A stretch of 64,000 nucleotides of DNA. Source: Halomontanus rarus (GTDB taxonomy: Archaea > Halobacteriota > Halobacteria > Halobacteriales > Natrialbaceae). A model generated the notes under the pieces. It was given only the letters and a program-made list of their open reading frames with translations, was not told the DNA's origin and made no database searches. The position numbers and the translations under genes are program-made. Positions 30,845 through 39,626 of the stretch are shown here, piece after piece; position 1 is the stretch's first letter, and every line of letters begins with the position of its first letter. The DNA is taken from positions 1,984,001 through 2,048,000 of the forward strand of contig NZ_CP071597.1 of NCBI RefSeq assembly GCF_017357405.1, written 5' to 3'.

Positions 30845-31175
30845 CATCTTAACGGCGGACCGCAGGGGTGGAATCCTCATCTCCTTCGGACTTCTTTGTA
30901 AGCCCCGAGGAGTACTTAACCCCTTCGAAGGCGAGTCCGGCTGACGGAGCGAGTTGAACGCCCCGTCGAATACGCGTTCTTTGCGTTCACATCCAACTGC
31001 CCTGTTATCCTTAAAGGCTTCGGATCGTGATCCTCGCCGAAAACCGCATCCGGCGAAGGGTTTCGCGTACCCAATCGTAGACCCCCTTTACATATAAGGG
31101 CGTCGTCTTGGGTCGGCCGTCTCGACGACGGCCGGAATCACGTCCAATCCGAGTGGACTCGCACACTTAAGGTCG
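30845..31175 (-). promoter_or_regulatory. Cluster of candidate rRNA promoters
   Basis: On the minus strand TATA-like motifs occur at about 31085-31098 (CTTATATGTAAAG), 31165-31172 (CCTTAAGT), 31008-31016 (CTTTAAGG), 30913-30922 (GGTTAAGTAC) and 30848-30855 (GTTAAGAT). They precede 16S at intervals of roughly 65-95 nt. Tandem rRNA promoters are known in haloarchaea; which of these are used cannot be told from sequence. Confidence 0.55.
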
Positions 31176-31660
31176 TTGGATCGGACCGACGACCCAGTGC
31201 ACGAGGGATGTGTGTCAACCTCCGTGCCGGAATCCGGCCAGAGGGGACGTGGCAGCGTGGGCCACGTCGTTCGCATTCAATACGAGGACCGGGTTCCTAC
31301 ATAAGGCCGTCGAACGATAGTCGCCGCGGAAGGCGCTACCATGGCACGGTTTTGCACTGATCGGTGAGACTGATGACACTAATAAAGGAAGGTGACGACA
31401 GCTCGAGGCGTGGTTTCGAGTTTCGAGTTCCGCTTTGAGAATATCGCGCGGGCGGAGGTCGATCGTTCATCCCGTCCGTCGTAGACCTGGTCCGATCGGA
31501 TGATTCCCGCGCGTTCGGACACGAAGGCGTGCACGCGTATGAACAATGTGTTTTCCACCGACGTCAGTGAGGAGAGCGGCAGTCTAGACGAGGTTACCGG
31601 TCCCAACCAGCAATTGCCAGCCAAATCGGTTTTCGTCCGTGTGGGATAGGTCGTCGAACG

Positions 31661-31804
31661 ATGGTCACTGATCCAGTCTGTGGAACGGACGTGAATCCGA
31701 ACGACACAGAAGTCCAGTCGGAAAAGGACGGAGACATGTACTATTTCTGTTCGATCGATTGCCGAGAGAAGTTCGAGATGAATCCCGATCAGTATCTCTC
31801 GTGA
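31661..31804 (+). CDS. YHS-domain protein
   Basis: 47 aa. TDPVCGTDVNPNDTEVQSE then MYYFCSIDCREKFEMNPDQY gives the YHS pattern of metal-binding cysteines (CG near the start, FCSxDC in the middle). YHS/TRASH domains bind heavy metals such as copper, usually in metallochaperones or sensors. It is too short to have other domains. Neighbouring HTH, multicopper oxidase and halocyanin genes suggest a copper context. Confidence 0.85.
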   Translation: MVTDPVCGTDVNPNDTEVQSEKDGDMYYFCSIDCREKFEMNPDQYLS

Positions 31805-32082
31805 ACCGCCTCGAGTGCAGGTGGTTCGAGAGATCGACGCACTTTCCTCATCGAGTGACGCCGTCGGTTTCCGAGGATCCGGAAACACTCGAACTGCACC
31901 GCCCATCGGTCGGGGAGACTCGAGGAGAAGTCATTCGTTTTTGTTCACCCAGCGGGTGACGATCGAGGAAGACCCGGGCGAGATCGAAGAAGGGTTCGAA
32001 CACCCGAAGAAATCCGTCGAATCAGCCGAGAGGCACGCTTCTATCGATGCCACTAAATCACGAGCCTCCAAAGGGGAAGTGA

Positions 32083-32460
32083 ATGGTCCGGGACGCGATC
32101 GGCACCGAACGGGCACCGTCGGCGACGGAGATCTGTGCCGCGCTGGACGACCCCGACTGCCGAGAGATCATCCGCGAACTCGAGGAGCCGATGACAGCCG
32201 CGGAACTCGCCTCACACTGTGAAATTCCCCAGTCGACGCTCTATCGCAAACTCGAGTTGCTCACGGAGTCGACGCTGCTCGAGGAATCGACTGAGATTCG
32301 GCGAGACGGTCATCACGCCAGCAAGTATGCGGTCGCGTTCGACGAAATCAGGCTGTTTCTCGAGGACGACCGGACACTGGACGTGACGATCGAACGGCCA
32401 GCGCGGACGGCCGACGAACGGCTGGCAGACCTGTGGTCGGAGGTGCGAAAGGAGACATAG
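32083..32460 (+). CDS. Small winged-helix transcription regulator
   Basis: 125 aa. The helix-turn-helix is in PMTAAELASHCEIPQSTLYR then KLELLTESTLLEES, typical of ArsR/HTH_20-type haloarchaeal regulators. No metal-binding Cys cluster is visible. The stop is 1 nt before the start of the downstream 3-TM protein gene, forming a tight two-gene unit. It probably senses a membrane signal through that partner; this is inference. Confidence 0.85.
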   Translation: MVRDAIGTERAPSATEICAALDDPDCREIIRELEEPMTAAELASHCEIPQSTLYRKLELLTESTLLEESTEIRRDGHHASKYAVAFDEIRLFLEDDRTLDVTIERPARTADERLADLWSEVRKET

Positions 32461-32461
32461 T

Positions 32462-32758
32462 ATGAGTCCACACGATACCGCTGGAACGGATATTGCGATT
32501 GCACTGGCCGTCGTGAAGACGCTCGTCTTCGTCGTCGGGAGCGTGATTACCTACTTCGCGTTCAAGGCGTATCGGCGAACGAGACAGCGAGCCCTTGGCT
32601 ATCTGGCGACGGGATTCGGTCTCGTGACCGTCGGACTGGGCTTGGCGGGGTTGAGTTACGAACTGCTCGAGGTCCATCTCGTGGTTGGGATCTTGCTCGA
32701 GAGCGTGCTGGTGTTGGTCGGGTTTCTCGTCATCGCGTACTCGCTGTACGTACAGTGA
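32462..32758 (+). CDS. Three-TM membrane protein (DUF7521-like)
   Basis: 98 aa, almost all hydrophobic: VVKTLVFVVGSVITYFAFKA, ALGYLATGFGLVTVGLGLAG and VVGILLESVLVLVGFLVIAY form three helices, with the short basic loop YRRTRQRA between the first and second. It is immediately downstream of a winged-helix gene. Two proteins of the same shape occur at 53637 and 54035, one of them also next to an HTH gene. The family name is from memory. No catalytic residues are visible. Confidence 0.78.
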   Translation: MSPHDTAGTDIAIALAVVKTLVFVVGSVITYFAFKAYRRTRQRALGYLATGFGLVTVGLGLAGLSYELLEVHLVVGILLESVLVLVGFLVIAYSLYVQ

Positions 32759-32818
32759 GCGGGTTGATAAGTTCGGTAAGCGATCGGCGGTGGCGGTCGC
32801 GAGGTCGGAAATCGAACG

Positions 32819-34015
32819 CTATCCTTCGAAGCCGGCGTCGTCCATGACGGCGGCGAACTCCTCGGTGTTCATGACTTCCTCGTAGACGATCGCCGTCACC
32901 ATCCCGCCGGGGTAGGAACCGTCGTTCGTGGCGTGATCGACCTTGTGACAGTGAGTCGGGTAGATCCCAGGGTCGGCGTCCGCAGTGAACTCGAGGGTGT
33001 AGCGTTCGGCGGGTGCGACGTCGACGACGTCCATCTCGTGTTGTTGCTCTGCGGGGATCATTCCGCCGTCCTTCTCGACGACCCGGAAGCGGTGGTTGTG
33101 GGTGTGGAAGGCGTGGTTGTCGTAGCCGGCGTTGACGACGTGGACGCGGACCCGGTCGCCTTCGCTGACGACCAGCGGAGAGCCGAGTTCGGGGTTGAAC
33201 GTCGAGGGTGCGCTACGACCGTTGACGGTGTACAGCGTCGGGTCGCGGTGGGCGGGGTCGTAGTCGGCGTCACCACCCGCCTCCTGTTTGTGGAGCCGGT
33301 CGTCCCACTCCCGCAGCGTGAGGAAGTACTCGCGGTCGGGCGCCTCGTAGTCGACCGGGTCGACGCGGACGAGGCCGTACATCCCCATGTCGAGGTGGTT
33401 GTGCGTCTGGAAGTGACAGTGATAGAGGTGCGTTCCGGGCACGTCCGCCTCGTACGTGTAGGTGTGGTTTTCGTCCGGGTTGACCTGCATCATGGTCGTC
33501 GACGGGACGCCGTCGTCTTTCCACTCTTTGCCCAGAGCGTGCATGTGCACGGTGTGTGAGCGATTGTGCTCGGTGTTCTCGAAGTGAAGGTCGAACGTCT
33601 CGCCCTCAGTCACCCGGTAGATCGGCCCGGGGACGCTCGGCTCTAGATCGTCGGCCTGCCACGCCCAGACCTCGGGGAGTTCGATGGGGCCGCCTTTCGC
33701 CTCGTCGGTGACGAGCTGGTGACGGGCGGGGACGGTCCGAAGGGTGGATTCGAATCCCTGATCGGCGAGTTCGACGATCTGTGGCGGGGCCGTGTACGGG
33801 TAGTCGGTCAGCGGCCCCTCGCTTTCGGCGGTGTCGTCGGCCGATTCGTTGTCGTCGGTCGATCCGTTGTCACCGCCTTCGTCACCGGCGGCCATCGAGC
33901 CGTCGTCAGTACTCGGCGACAGACAGCCGGCGAGTGCACCCAGCGCACCCGCACCGGCCATCGTCAGCACGGTCCGTCGACGCATCCCAGATTCGGCGTG
34001 AGAGTCGGTCGTCAT
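32819..34015 (-). CDS. Two-domain multicopper oxidase, exported
   Basis: 398 aa from the ATG at 34015. The N-terminus MRRRTVLTMAGAGALGALAG with lipobox C31 suggests Tat export and lipid anchoring. Copper ligands are visible in HTVHMHALG (about residues 154-161), HLYHCHFQTHNHLDMGM (196-212), NHAFHTHNHRF (300-310) and YPTHCHKVDH (352-361). The two cupredoxin domains match two-domain multicopper oxidases; oxidation of Cu(I), Mn or organics is possible, and nitrite reductase is less likely because the usual Cys-ligand spacing differs. A TATA-like TCTTTATC stands about 30 nt upstream. A halocyanin is encoded divergently. Confidence 0.9.
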   Translation of the reverse strand: MTTDSHAESGMRRRTVLTMAGAGALGALAGCLSPSTDDGSMAAGDEGGDNGSTDDNESADDTAESEGPLTDYPYTAPPQIVELADQGFESTLRTVPARHQLVTDEAKGGPIELPEVWAWQADDLEPSVPGPIYRVTEGETFDLHFENTEHNRSHTVHMHALGKEWKDDGVPSTTMMQVNPDENHTYTYEADVPGTHLYHCHFQTHNHLDMGMYGLVRVDPVDYEAPDREYFLTLREWDDRLHKQEAGGDADYDPAHRDPTLYTVNGRSAPSTFNPELGSPLVVSEGDRVRVHVVNAGYDNHAFHTHNHRFRVVEKDGGMIPAEQQHEMDVVDVAPAERYTLEFTADADPGIYPTHCHKVDHATNDGSYPGGMVTAIVYEEVMNTEEFAAVMDDAGFEG

Positions 34016-34120
34016 GGTATGGCTGAACGTAGGAACTCCACGATAAAGACCCGTCACGGCGATTCCCGATCGGTGGGAACGAAAGTGGGTAATCGTCCGA
34101 ACGTGTACGGCACTGCAAGA

Positions 34121-34648
34121 ATGGTTTCGAGCGAGAACGTTCGACGACGAACCGTACTCGAGCTGGCGGCTGCGAGTGGAATCAGCGTATTACTGGCGGG
34201 TTGTCTGGGAGGCGGCGGCTACGACGAGGAGGTGTACGAAGACGAGACGCTCGTCGACGACGAGCCGGAGTACGGTGGGTTCCTCGCCGACGTGGACTAT
34301 CCGGGAACCGTCGACTGGACGAGCGAGGGCGGAGAGGGCGGCGAGAGCGACAGTACTGGTGACGACGGAGGAGCGAGGACGGTGACGGTACTCGTCGGCA
34401 CCGGGAGTAACGCCATGCGCTTCGGACCGGCGGCGATCCGTATCGATCGAGGAACGACCGTACGCTGGGAGTGGACCGGAAACGGTGGGCCCCACGACGT
34501 CGTCGACACCGACGGCGCGTTCGAGAGCGGCCAGACCCACCGTGAAGGGCACACGTTCGAACACGCGTTCGACGAGACGGGGACGTACACCTACATCTGT
34601 CGGCCACACGAAACGCAGGGAATGAAAGGCGTCGTCGACGTGGTTTGA
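34121..34648 (+). CDS. Halocyanin-like copper protein
   Basis: 175 aa. The N-terminus LAAASGISVLLAGC is a lipoprotein-type signal (Cys28). An acidic linker follows, then a plastocyanin domain with ligands in GGPHDVVDTD (His125) and YICRPHETQGMKG (Cys160, His163, Met168), the classic His-Cys-His-Met set. Halocyanins are membrane-anchored electron carriers on the outer face. It is divergent from the multicopper oxidase, 105 nt apart, and could donate electrons to it. Confidence 0.92.
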   Translation: MVSSENVRRRTVLELAAASGISVLLAGCLGGGGYDEEVYEDETLVDDEPEYGGFLADVDYPGTVDWTSEGGEGGESDSTGDDGGARTVTVLVGTGSNAMRFGPAAIRIDRGTTVRWEWTGNGGPHDVVDTDGAFESGQTHREGHTFEHAFDETGTYTYICRPHETQGMKGVVDVV

Positions 34649-34834
34649 GTTCGATCGGTCGGAAGACGGGCCGCTCTCTCGAGGATCGCGGAGCGAGGAG
34701 CGAGAAACGAGGACGGAGGATCGGGGATGGTGGGGCGAGGATTGAAGATCGAACAGCAGAAAAATACCGGATCGAACCCCTTCACCGAGTCGATACGTCG
34801 AGAGTAGCCCGCCGGGGCTCACCGAGCCACGGAG

Positions 34835-36355
34835 TCACCGATTCAACGTGTGAATCGCGTGTCCGAGCGCGTTTTCGGCGGCTTCCATCACCGACTCCGA
34901 GAGGGTGGGGTGGGTGTGGACCGTCGCCGCCACGTCCTCGAGGGTCGCACCGATTTCGATCGCGAGTGCGAGTTCGGCGATCAGTTCCGACGCGTCGGGG
35001 CCGACGATCTGGGCGCCCAGCACGAATCCCGCCTCGCCGTCGGCGACGATTCTGACGAAGCCGTCCGTGTGACCGGTCGTCAGCGCGCGACCGCTGGCGC
35101 GGAACGGGAACTGGCCGACCGACGGCTCGAACCCCTGCTGCTCGGCTTCGGACTCGGTCAACCCGACGGTCCCGATCTCGGGTTCCGTGAAGACGGCCGC
35201 GGGCATCGCCTGGTAGTCCAACGCCGCGGGCTCGCCGGCGATCACTTCGGCGGCGACCTGCCCTTCCTTGCTTCCCTTGTGGGCGAGCATGGGTTCGCCC
35301 GCGACGTCGCCGACCGCGAAGATGTGATCTACGTTCGTGCGTGCGCGATCATCCGTCTGGACGAAGCCGCGTTCGTCGGTTTCGACGCCCGCCTCCTCGA
35401 GATTGAGCGTGTCGGAGACCGGGGTTCGACCGACGGCGACGAGGACCTTTTCGGCGGCCAGCTCGAGGGCGTCGTCCGCGTCTTCTGCGTCGGTTGTCTC
35501 GTCCTTACCCTCGTCCTCGGCTTCGGATTCGGCCTGCCCGCCGTCGGTCGTCGCATCGGCTTCGACCGCCCGTCCTGCGGATTCGGTTTCGACTCGAATC
35601 CCGCCGCCGTCTTCGTACCACTCCGTCGCGGTCCGACCGAAGTGGAACTCGATCCCCAGTTCCTCGGCGCGTTTCTTGACCGGTCGAGCGAGGTCGTCGT
35701 CGTAGCCGGGGAGGATCCCGTCGAGCATCTCGACCACCGTCACGTCGGTACCGAGTTTGGCGAAGACGCCGGCCAGTTCCATCCCGATGTATCCCGCGCC
35801 GACGACGACCAGCGAATCGGGGACCGACTCGAGGGAAAGTGCCTGTCGCGAGTCGAGCACGGGTTCGTCCCCGTAGGAGAAGTTGGGAATCTCGATGGGG
35901 CTCGAGCCGGTTGCGACGATCGCGTGTTCGAACTCGACGGACTCGGAGCCCTGCCCATCGCCGCTGTGGGAGATGCGGGCGGTGTGTTCGTCCGCAAAGC
36001 GGGCGGTGCCCTCCATGAGCGAGACACCGTTGGCCTTGCAGAGTTTCTCGACGCCGCTGGTGAGCTGGTCGACCACGCCGTCCTTCCAGGTCATCAGCTG
36101 CGACATGTCGACGGCGGGGTCGGCGTGAATTCCCATCTCTTCGGCGTGGCCCGCGTCGTAGGCGAGCCCGGTGGCGGTGATCAGCGCCTTCGACGGGATG
36201 CAGCCGTGGTTGAGGCATGTGCCGCCGTAGGCGTCGCGCTCGACGAGCGTGACGTCCAGATCCAGCTGTCCGGCGCGGATCGCCGCGACGTAGCCCGCGG
36301 GTCCGGCGCCGATTACTAATACGTCCGTTCCGGTTGCGATGTCCCCGACGACCAT
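34835..36355 (-). CDS. lpdA: Dihydrolipoyl dehydrogenase (E3)
   Basis: 506 aa. FAD site VLVIGAGPAGYVAAIRAGQ, redox Cys47/Cys52 in GGTCLNHGCIPSK, NAD site VVVGAGYIGMELAGVFAKLG and C-terminal HTHPTLSE carrying the active-site His. It reoxidises E2 lipoamide with NAD+. An acidic insert at about residues 261-297 is not normal for the family. A TATA-like CTATTTAGGC lies about 28 nt before the ATG, so it can be transcribed separately, although the other complex genes are upstream on the same strand. Confidence 0.95.
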   Translation of the reverse strand: MVVGDIATGTDVLVIGAGPAGYVAAIRAGQLDLDVTLVERDAYGGTCLNHGCIPSKALITATGLAYDAGHAEEMGIHADPAVDMSQLMTWKDGVVDQLTSGVEKLCKANGVSLMEGTARFADEHTARISHSGDGQGSESVEFEHAIVATGSSPIEIPNFSYGDEPVLDSRQALSLESVPDSLVVVGAGYIGMELAGVFAKLGTDVTVVEMLDGILPGYDDDLARPVKKRAEELGIEFHFGRTATEWYEDGGGIRVETESAGRAVEADATTDGGQAESEAEDEGKDETTDAEDADDALELAAEKVLVAVGRTPVSDTLNLEEAGVETDERGFVQTDDRARTNVDHIFAVGDVAGEPMLAHKGSKEGQVAAEVIAGEPAALDYQAMPAAVFTEPEIGTVGLTESEAEQQGFEPSVGQFPFRASGRALTTGHTDGFVRIVADGEAGFVLGAQIVGPDASELIAELALAIEIGATLEDVAATVHTHPTLSESVMEAAENALGHAIHTLNR

Positions 36356-36527
36356 GCTCGACAGTGGGTCGGCCACGCCTAAATAGCCGCAGGGACCGCG
36401 TCACGAGTCGGGAGTCGGCCGCCACCGCGTCGCCGTTTGTCCACCACGTGCACTCGAATACGAGACAGGCCGAGACTCGAAACGTCGGACTGTCGAGGTA
36501 CAAATACGTCCCCCTCCAAGGAGGAGT

Positions 36528-36713
36528 ATGGTCCAGTGGAAGGGGTTCACGCTTCGACGGGGCGAACTCGCGTTCGCCGTCACAACCGCCACCGTACTGG
36601 CCGCGATACTCTTCGTCGACTCCGATCACGAGTTGCGATACCGGTTCGTCCGGTCGCTCGTCGGGTGGGTGGTCGCTGCCGGAACGGTCGTGATCCTCTC
36701 CCTCGACCGATGA
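36528..36713 (+). CDS. Small membrane protein
   Basis: 61 aa from an ATG with a GGAGGAG ribosome site directly upstream. It has two hydrophobic segments (AFAVTTATVLAAILFV and SLVGWVVAAGTVVILSL) with basic residues near the start. No family is recognised. It lies on the opposite strand from lpdA. Confidence 0.6.
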   Translation: MVQWKGFTLRRGELAFAVTTATVLAAILFVDSDHELRYRFVRSLVGWVVAAGTVVILSLDR

Positions 36714-36814
36714 GAGCGGAATCTACGTCGACCGACCCAACGCGTCGACGGTCGGGGTAGTGCTGAGACGAAACCACTATTGGAAAGACGCGGCCCGGAG
36801 GCTCAAACGTTCAG

Positions 36815-37085
36815 CTACTCGAGCAACAGCAGTTCCGGATCCCGCAGGTACTCCGCGAGCGTGTTCGTGAAGCGAGCGGCGATGGCGTCGTCGAGCACGC
36901 GGTGGTCGAACGACAACGGGAACGAGAAGACGTGTCGCGAAAGGACGACCTTATTCACGAGTCTACCGCAACACGTCCGAGACGTGTGATACCTCAGTCC
37001 CACCACCGATACAGGCCTGCCCCTCGCCTGACTCGAGCGCGAGAATTCTAACTCGCGGTAGCTGATGCTGACATCGATACGCGCC
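36815..37085 (-). pseudogene. Decayed duplicate of the E2 gene 3' end
   Basis: Positions 36818-36915 match 37920-38017 of the intact E2 gene with two differences in 98 nt, at a constant offset of 1102. The similarity continues in blocks (36931-36939 with 38033-38041, 37035-37046 with 38139-38150) with small indels, so homology reaches about 37085. The reading frame ends in the same DPELLLLE but lacks most of the catalytic domain, and upstream of it the frame is broken. It is a truncated, drifting copy and probably not functional. Confidence 0.8.
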
Positions 37086-37157
37086 GTCGATGCTGCCGAT
37101 CGCGATCGTGAACGGCCTACAAAGAACGATAGTTCAAAGACGTTCCGACTGTGCGAA

Positions 37158-37168
37158 GTATTAAAAAT
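37158..37168 (+). promoter_or_regulatory. TATA box of the membrane gene in the E2-repeat interval
   Basis: GTATTAAAAATAG stands about 30 nt upstream of the ATG at 37197, in an AT-rich pocket unlike the surrounding GC-rich DNA. Confidence 0.55.
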
Positions 37169-37196
37169 AGAACACGAGAAATCGTCCCTAGGCAAC

Positions 37197-37856
37197 ATGG
37201 TCGAAGGCGAACCTGCCCTGCAACGAATCGAGTCGTTACCAGCTTGTGTCTTTGGAGTACTGGCGGGTTTCGTCGGGATGGGATGCTTACTGGTGTATCC
37301 ACTCGCTCCTGCGGAGACGATTCCGGGGAGTGATCCGTTTCATTCGTCCGGTGCCATCGGGGTCAGTGACCCTCTCGTCGTATATTTCAGCGTGATCGGC
37401 GGGTCGATGCTCCTCACTTGGAGCGTATTCGCACTTCGGCACCGAACCCTCACCCCGTTGACGCCACGTCGCGTGCTTCTGGCACCGCTCTTGAGCATCC
37501 TCGGGATCGGTGCCGGGGTCGGGCGGTTCACGTACGAATGGGCTCGGGCGACGCCGTTCGTGTGGGGTGACACCGAGCAAACGACGGCCGACCCCTCGCT
37601 GCTCGAGATCGTCCGATTCGAGCTCACAGGCGTCCAGTTCGTGGCACTCGCCGCCGTCTCGGCGATGGTCGTCGGAGCAGTCGCGGCCCGACGTGGCCAC
37701 CGCGCTACCATCGCGAGTGCACTCCTGCCGCCCGCGTTCGTCGTACTCGCGGCCGTCTGGGACGCTCACATCCCAACCATACGTGAGCTATTTCTGACAA
37801 TGTTACTCGCAATCGTTCCCTTCACTGTCGGTTATATCGCGACACACTCGAAGTAA
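37197..37856 (+). CDS. Polytopic membrane protein between E2 repeats
   Basis: 219 aa from the ATG at 37197. Predicted membrane segments include CVFGVLAGFVGMGCLLVYPL, VVYFSVIGGSMLLTWSVFAL, VLLAPLLSILGIGAGVG, VALAAVSAMVVGAVAA, ATIASALLPPAFVVLAAVW and LTMLLAIVPFTVGYIA, so six or so helices. No family is recognised. It lies on the plus strand between the decayed E2 fragment and the intact E2 gene, inside the interval bounded by the 1102-bp-offset direct repeats, which points to acquisition together with the repeat. Confidence 0.65.
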   Translation: MVEGEPALQRIESLPACVFGVLAGFVGMGCLLVYPLAPAETIPGSDPFHSSGAIGVSDPLVVYFSVIGGSMLLTWSVFALRHRTLTPLTPRRVLLAPLLSILGIGAGVGRFTYEWARATPFVWGDTEQTTADPSLLEIVRFELTGVQFVALAAVSAMVVGAVAARRGHRATIASALLPPAFVVLAAVWDAHIPTIRELFLTMLLAIVPFTVGYIATHSK

Positions 37857-37916
37857 GCTGGATTCCTCGTTCCATCGCACGTGACTCTGCTCGAGCCGTC
37901 GAATCACTGGATCTTC

Positions 37917-39626
37917 TCACTCGAGCAACAGCAGTTCCGGATCCCGCAGATACTCCGCGAGCGTGTTCGTGAAGCGAGCGGCGATGGCGCCGTCGAGCAC
38001 GCGGTGGTCGAACGACAGTGACAGGGGCAATACGTGTCGCGGAACGATCTCTTTGCTCGCGGTTTCACCGCTCGCATCGTCCGAGGCGCGTGGCGCCTCG
38101 CTCCCGTCGACCACGCGCGGCTTCTCCTCGATCGACCCGAGCGCGAGAATCCCCACCTCGGGGTGGTTGATGATCGGCGTCGCGTACGTCCCGCCGATGC
38201 CGCCGACGTTCGTGATCGTGAACGTGCCACCCTGCATCTCCTCGAGGGCGATCGAGCGGTCCTTCGCCTTCTGGATCAGTTCGTTCATCTCGGAGGCGAC
38301 CTGGAGCAACCCCTTCCGATCGACGTTCTCGACGACGGGGACCATAAGGCCGGCCTCGGTGGCGACGGCGACGCCGACGTTGTAGTAATTCTTCTGGACG
38401 ATTTCCTCGTTTTCCTCGTCTAATTGACTGTTGAGCAGCGGGTACTCCTTTAACGCCGCAACGACGGCCTTCATCACGAAGGGCATGTAGGTCAGGCGGA
38501 TCCCCTGCGCTTCGGCGCGTTCCTTGAGTCGCGTGCGCGTCTCGACCAGTTCGGTGACGTCGACGTCGTCGAAGTGGGTGACGTGGGGCGCGGTGTACTT
38601 CGAGCGCTCCATCTGGTCACCGATGGCCTTGCGGACGCCCCGGTAGGGGATGCGCTCTTCGCGCTGGCCGGGTTCGGCCTCCGTCTCTGCCCGGCCTCCC
38701 GCCCCCGCGCTCACCGCCGCGGCGTCGGCCTCCTGAGCCCGTCGTTGGGCCTCGGCGTACTCGCGGACCGCCTCGGGCGTGACGAACGCCTCGCCGTCGC
38801 GCTCTTCGGTGGCGGGGACGGCGTCCAGATCGACGCCCTCCTCGCGAGCCAGCCGTCTCGTCGCCGGCGCGGCGAGGGTTCGCTCGCGGTCAGCGGCCTC
38901 CGAAGCGGACTCGAGGGGCTGTCGCTCGCTCCGCGTCTGCAAGTCGGTTGCAGGTTCCCCTCGAGGTTCGGTCGAGTCGGCCGGCTGTGCCGATTCTCCG
39001 GTCTCCTCCCCCGCGTCGACGGCGTCGGTCGACGCGGCGACCGCGGACTCCCCGCTTCCCTCTTCGACGGCGTCGTAGACGTCGGCTTCGGTGATCCGTC
39101 CGCCGGGACCGCTTCCCCGAATCTCGCCGAGGCTGAGACCCTCCTCTCGAGCCAGTCGCCGCACGCGCGGCGGGGCGAAGACGCGACCCTCCGGCGTCGC
39201 TGGTTTGTCGGTTTCCCCGCCGGTTGCGCCGAGATCGCCGGCGTGTTCGGTGTCGGCGTCCGCAGTCGTTTCCCCGGCCTCGTCTCCGTCTTCGTCACCG
39301 GGCTCGTCGACACCCGGCGGTTCGCTCGATCGCACCGCTTCTGACTCCGTTTTCTCGTCCTCGGAGACGGCGTCTTCGACCGGTTCACCCTCGACGTCGA
39401 ACGTGATGATCACGATCCCGACGGGCACCATTTCGCCCGCCTCCGCGCGGAGTTCGCGGACGGTTCCGTTTACCGGCGCGGGGACCTCCACGAGCGCCTT
39501 GTCGGTCTCGACCTCGGCGACGGGCTGGTCCTCGCTGACGGTATCGCCCTCCTCGACCAGCCACGAGACGAGTTCGCCCTCGGCGACCCCCTCGCCGACG
39601 TCGGGGAGTTTGAACTCGCGAACCAT
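37917..39626 (-). CDS. pdhC: Dihydrolipoamide acyltransferase (E2)
   Basis: 569 aa. The lipoyl domain carries the modified Lys43 in ETDKALVEV. An Asp/Glu-rich linker follows, then an E3/E1-binding domain around residues 149-187 (PPRVRRLAREEGLSLGEIRG). A second similar domain lies at 251-290 (APATRRLAREEGVDLDAV), more diverged. The catalytic domain ends with SFDHRVLDGAIAARF. E2 transfers the acyl group to CoA. Its start overlaps the E1-beta stop (TGATG). The true substrate of this haloarchaeal complex is not certain. Confidence 0.93.
   Translation of the reverse strand: MVREFKLPDVGEGVAEGELVSWLVEEGDTVSEDQPVAEVETDKALVEVPAPVNGTVRELRAEAGEMVPVGIVIITFDVEGEPVEDAVSEDEKTESEAVRSSEPPGVDEPGDEDGDEAGETTADADTEHAGDLGATGGETDKPATPEGRVFAPPRVRRLAREEGLSLGEIRGSGPGGRITEADVYDAVEEGSGESAVAASTDAVDAGEETGESAQPADSTEPRGEPATDLQTRSERQPLESASEAADRERTLAAPATRRLAREEGVDLDAVPATEERDGEAFVTPEAVREYAEAQRRAQEADAAAVSAGAGGRAETEAEPGQREERIPYRGVRKAIGDQMERSKYTAPHVTHFDDVDVTELVETRTRLKERAEAQGIRLTYMPFVMKAVVAALKEYPLLNSQLDEENEEIVQKNYYNVGVAVATEAGLMVPVVENVDRKGLLQVASEMNELIQKAKDRSIALEEMQGGTFTITNVGGIGGTYATPIINHPEVGILALGSIEEKPRVVDGSEAPRASDDASGETASKEIVPRHVLPLSLSFDHRVLDGAIAARFTNTLAEYLRDPELLLLE

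Larger units (their letters stand above)
30714..31660. other. 16S rRNA leader and promoter region
   Basis: About 950 nt with no gene. It contains the 5' arms of the 16S processing stem and several candidate minus-strand promoters described separately. Protein-like frames here (for example 31379-31906 minus) have no family character. Confidence 0.6.

Noticed and set aside
31379..31906. 175-residue minus-strand frame upstream of the rRNA operon
   Set aside because: Overlaps the YHS gene antisense, with Arg/Ser-rich sequence and no motif.
34680..34760. Purine-rich stretch after the halocyanin gene
   Set aside because: GAGG/GGAG-type low complexity without regular period or hairpin; not distinctive enough to call a feature.
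34850..36319. 489-residue plus-strand frame opposite lpdA
   Set aside because: Antisense to the E3 gene; no motifs.
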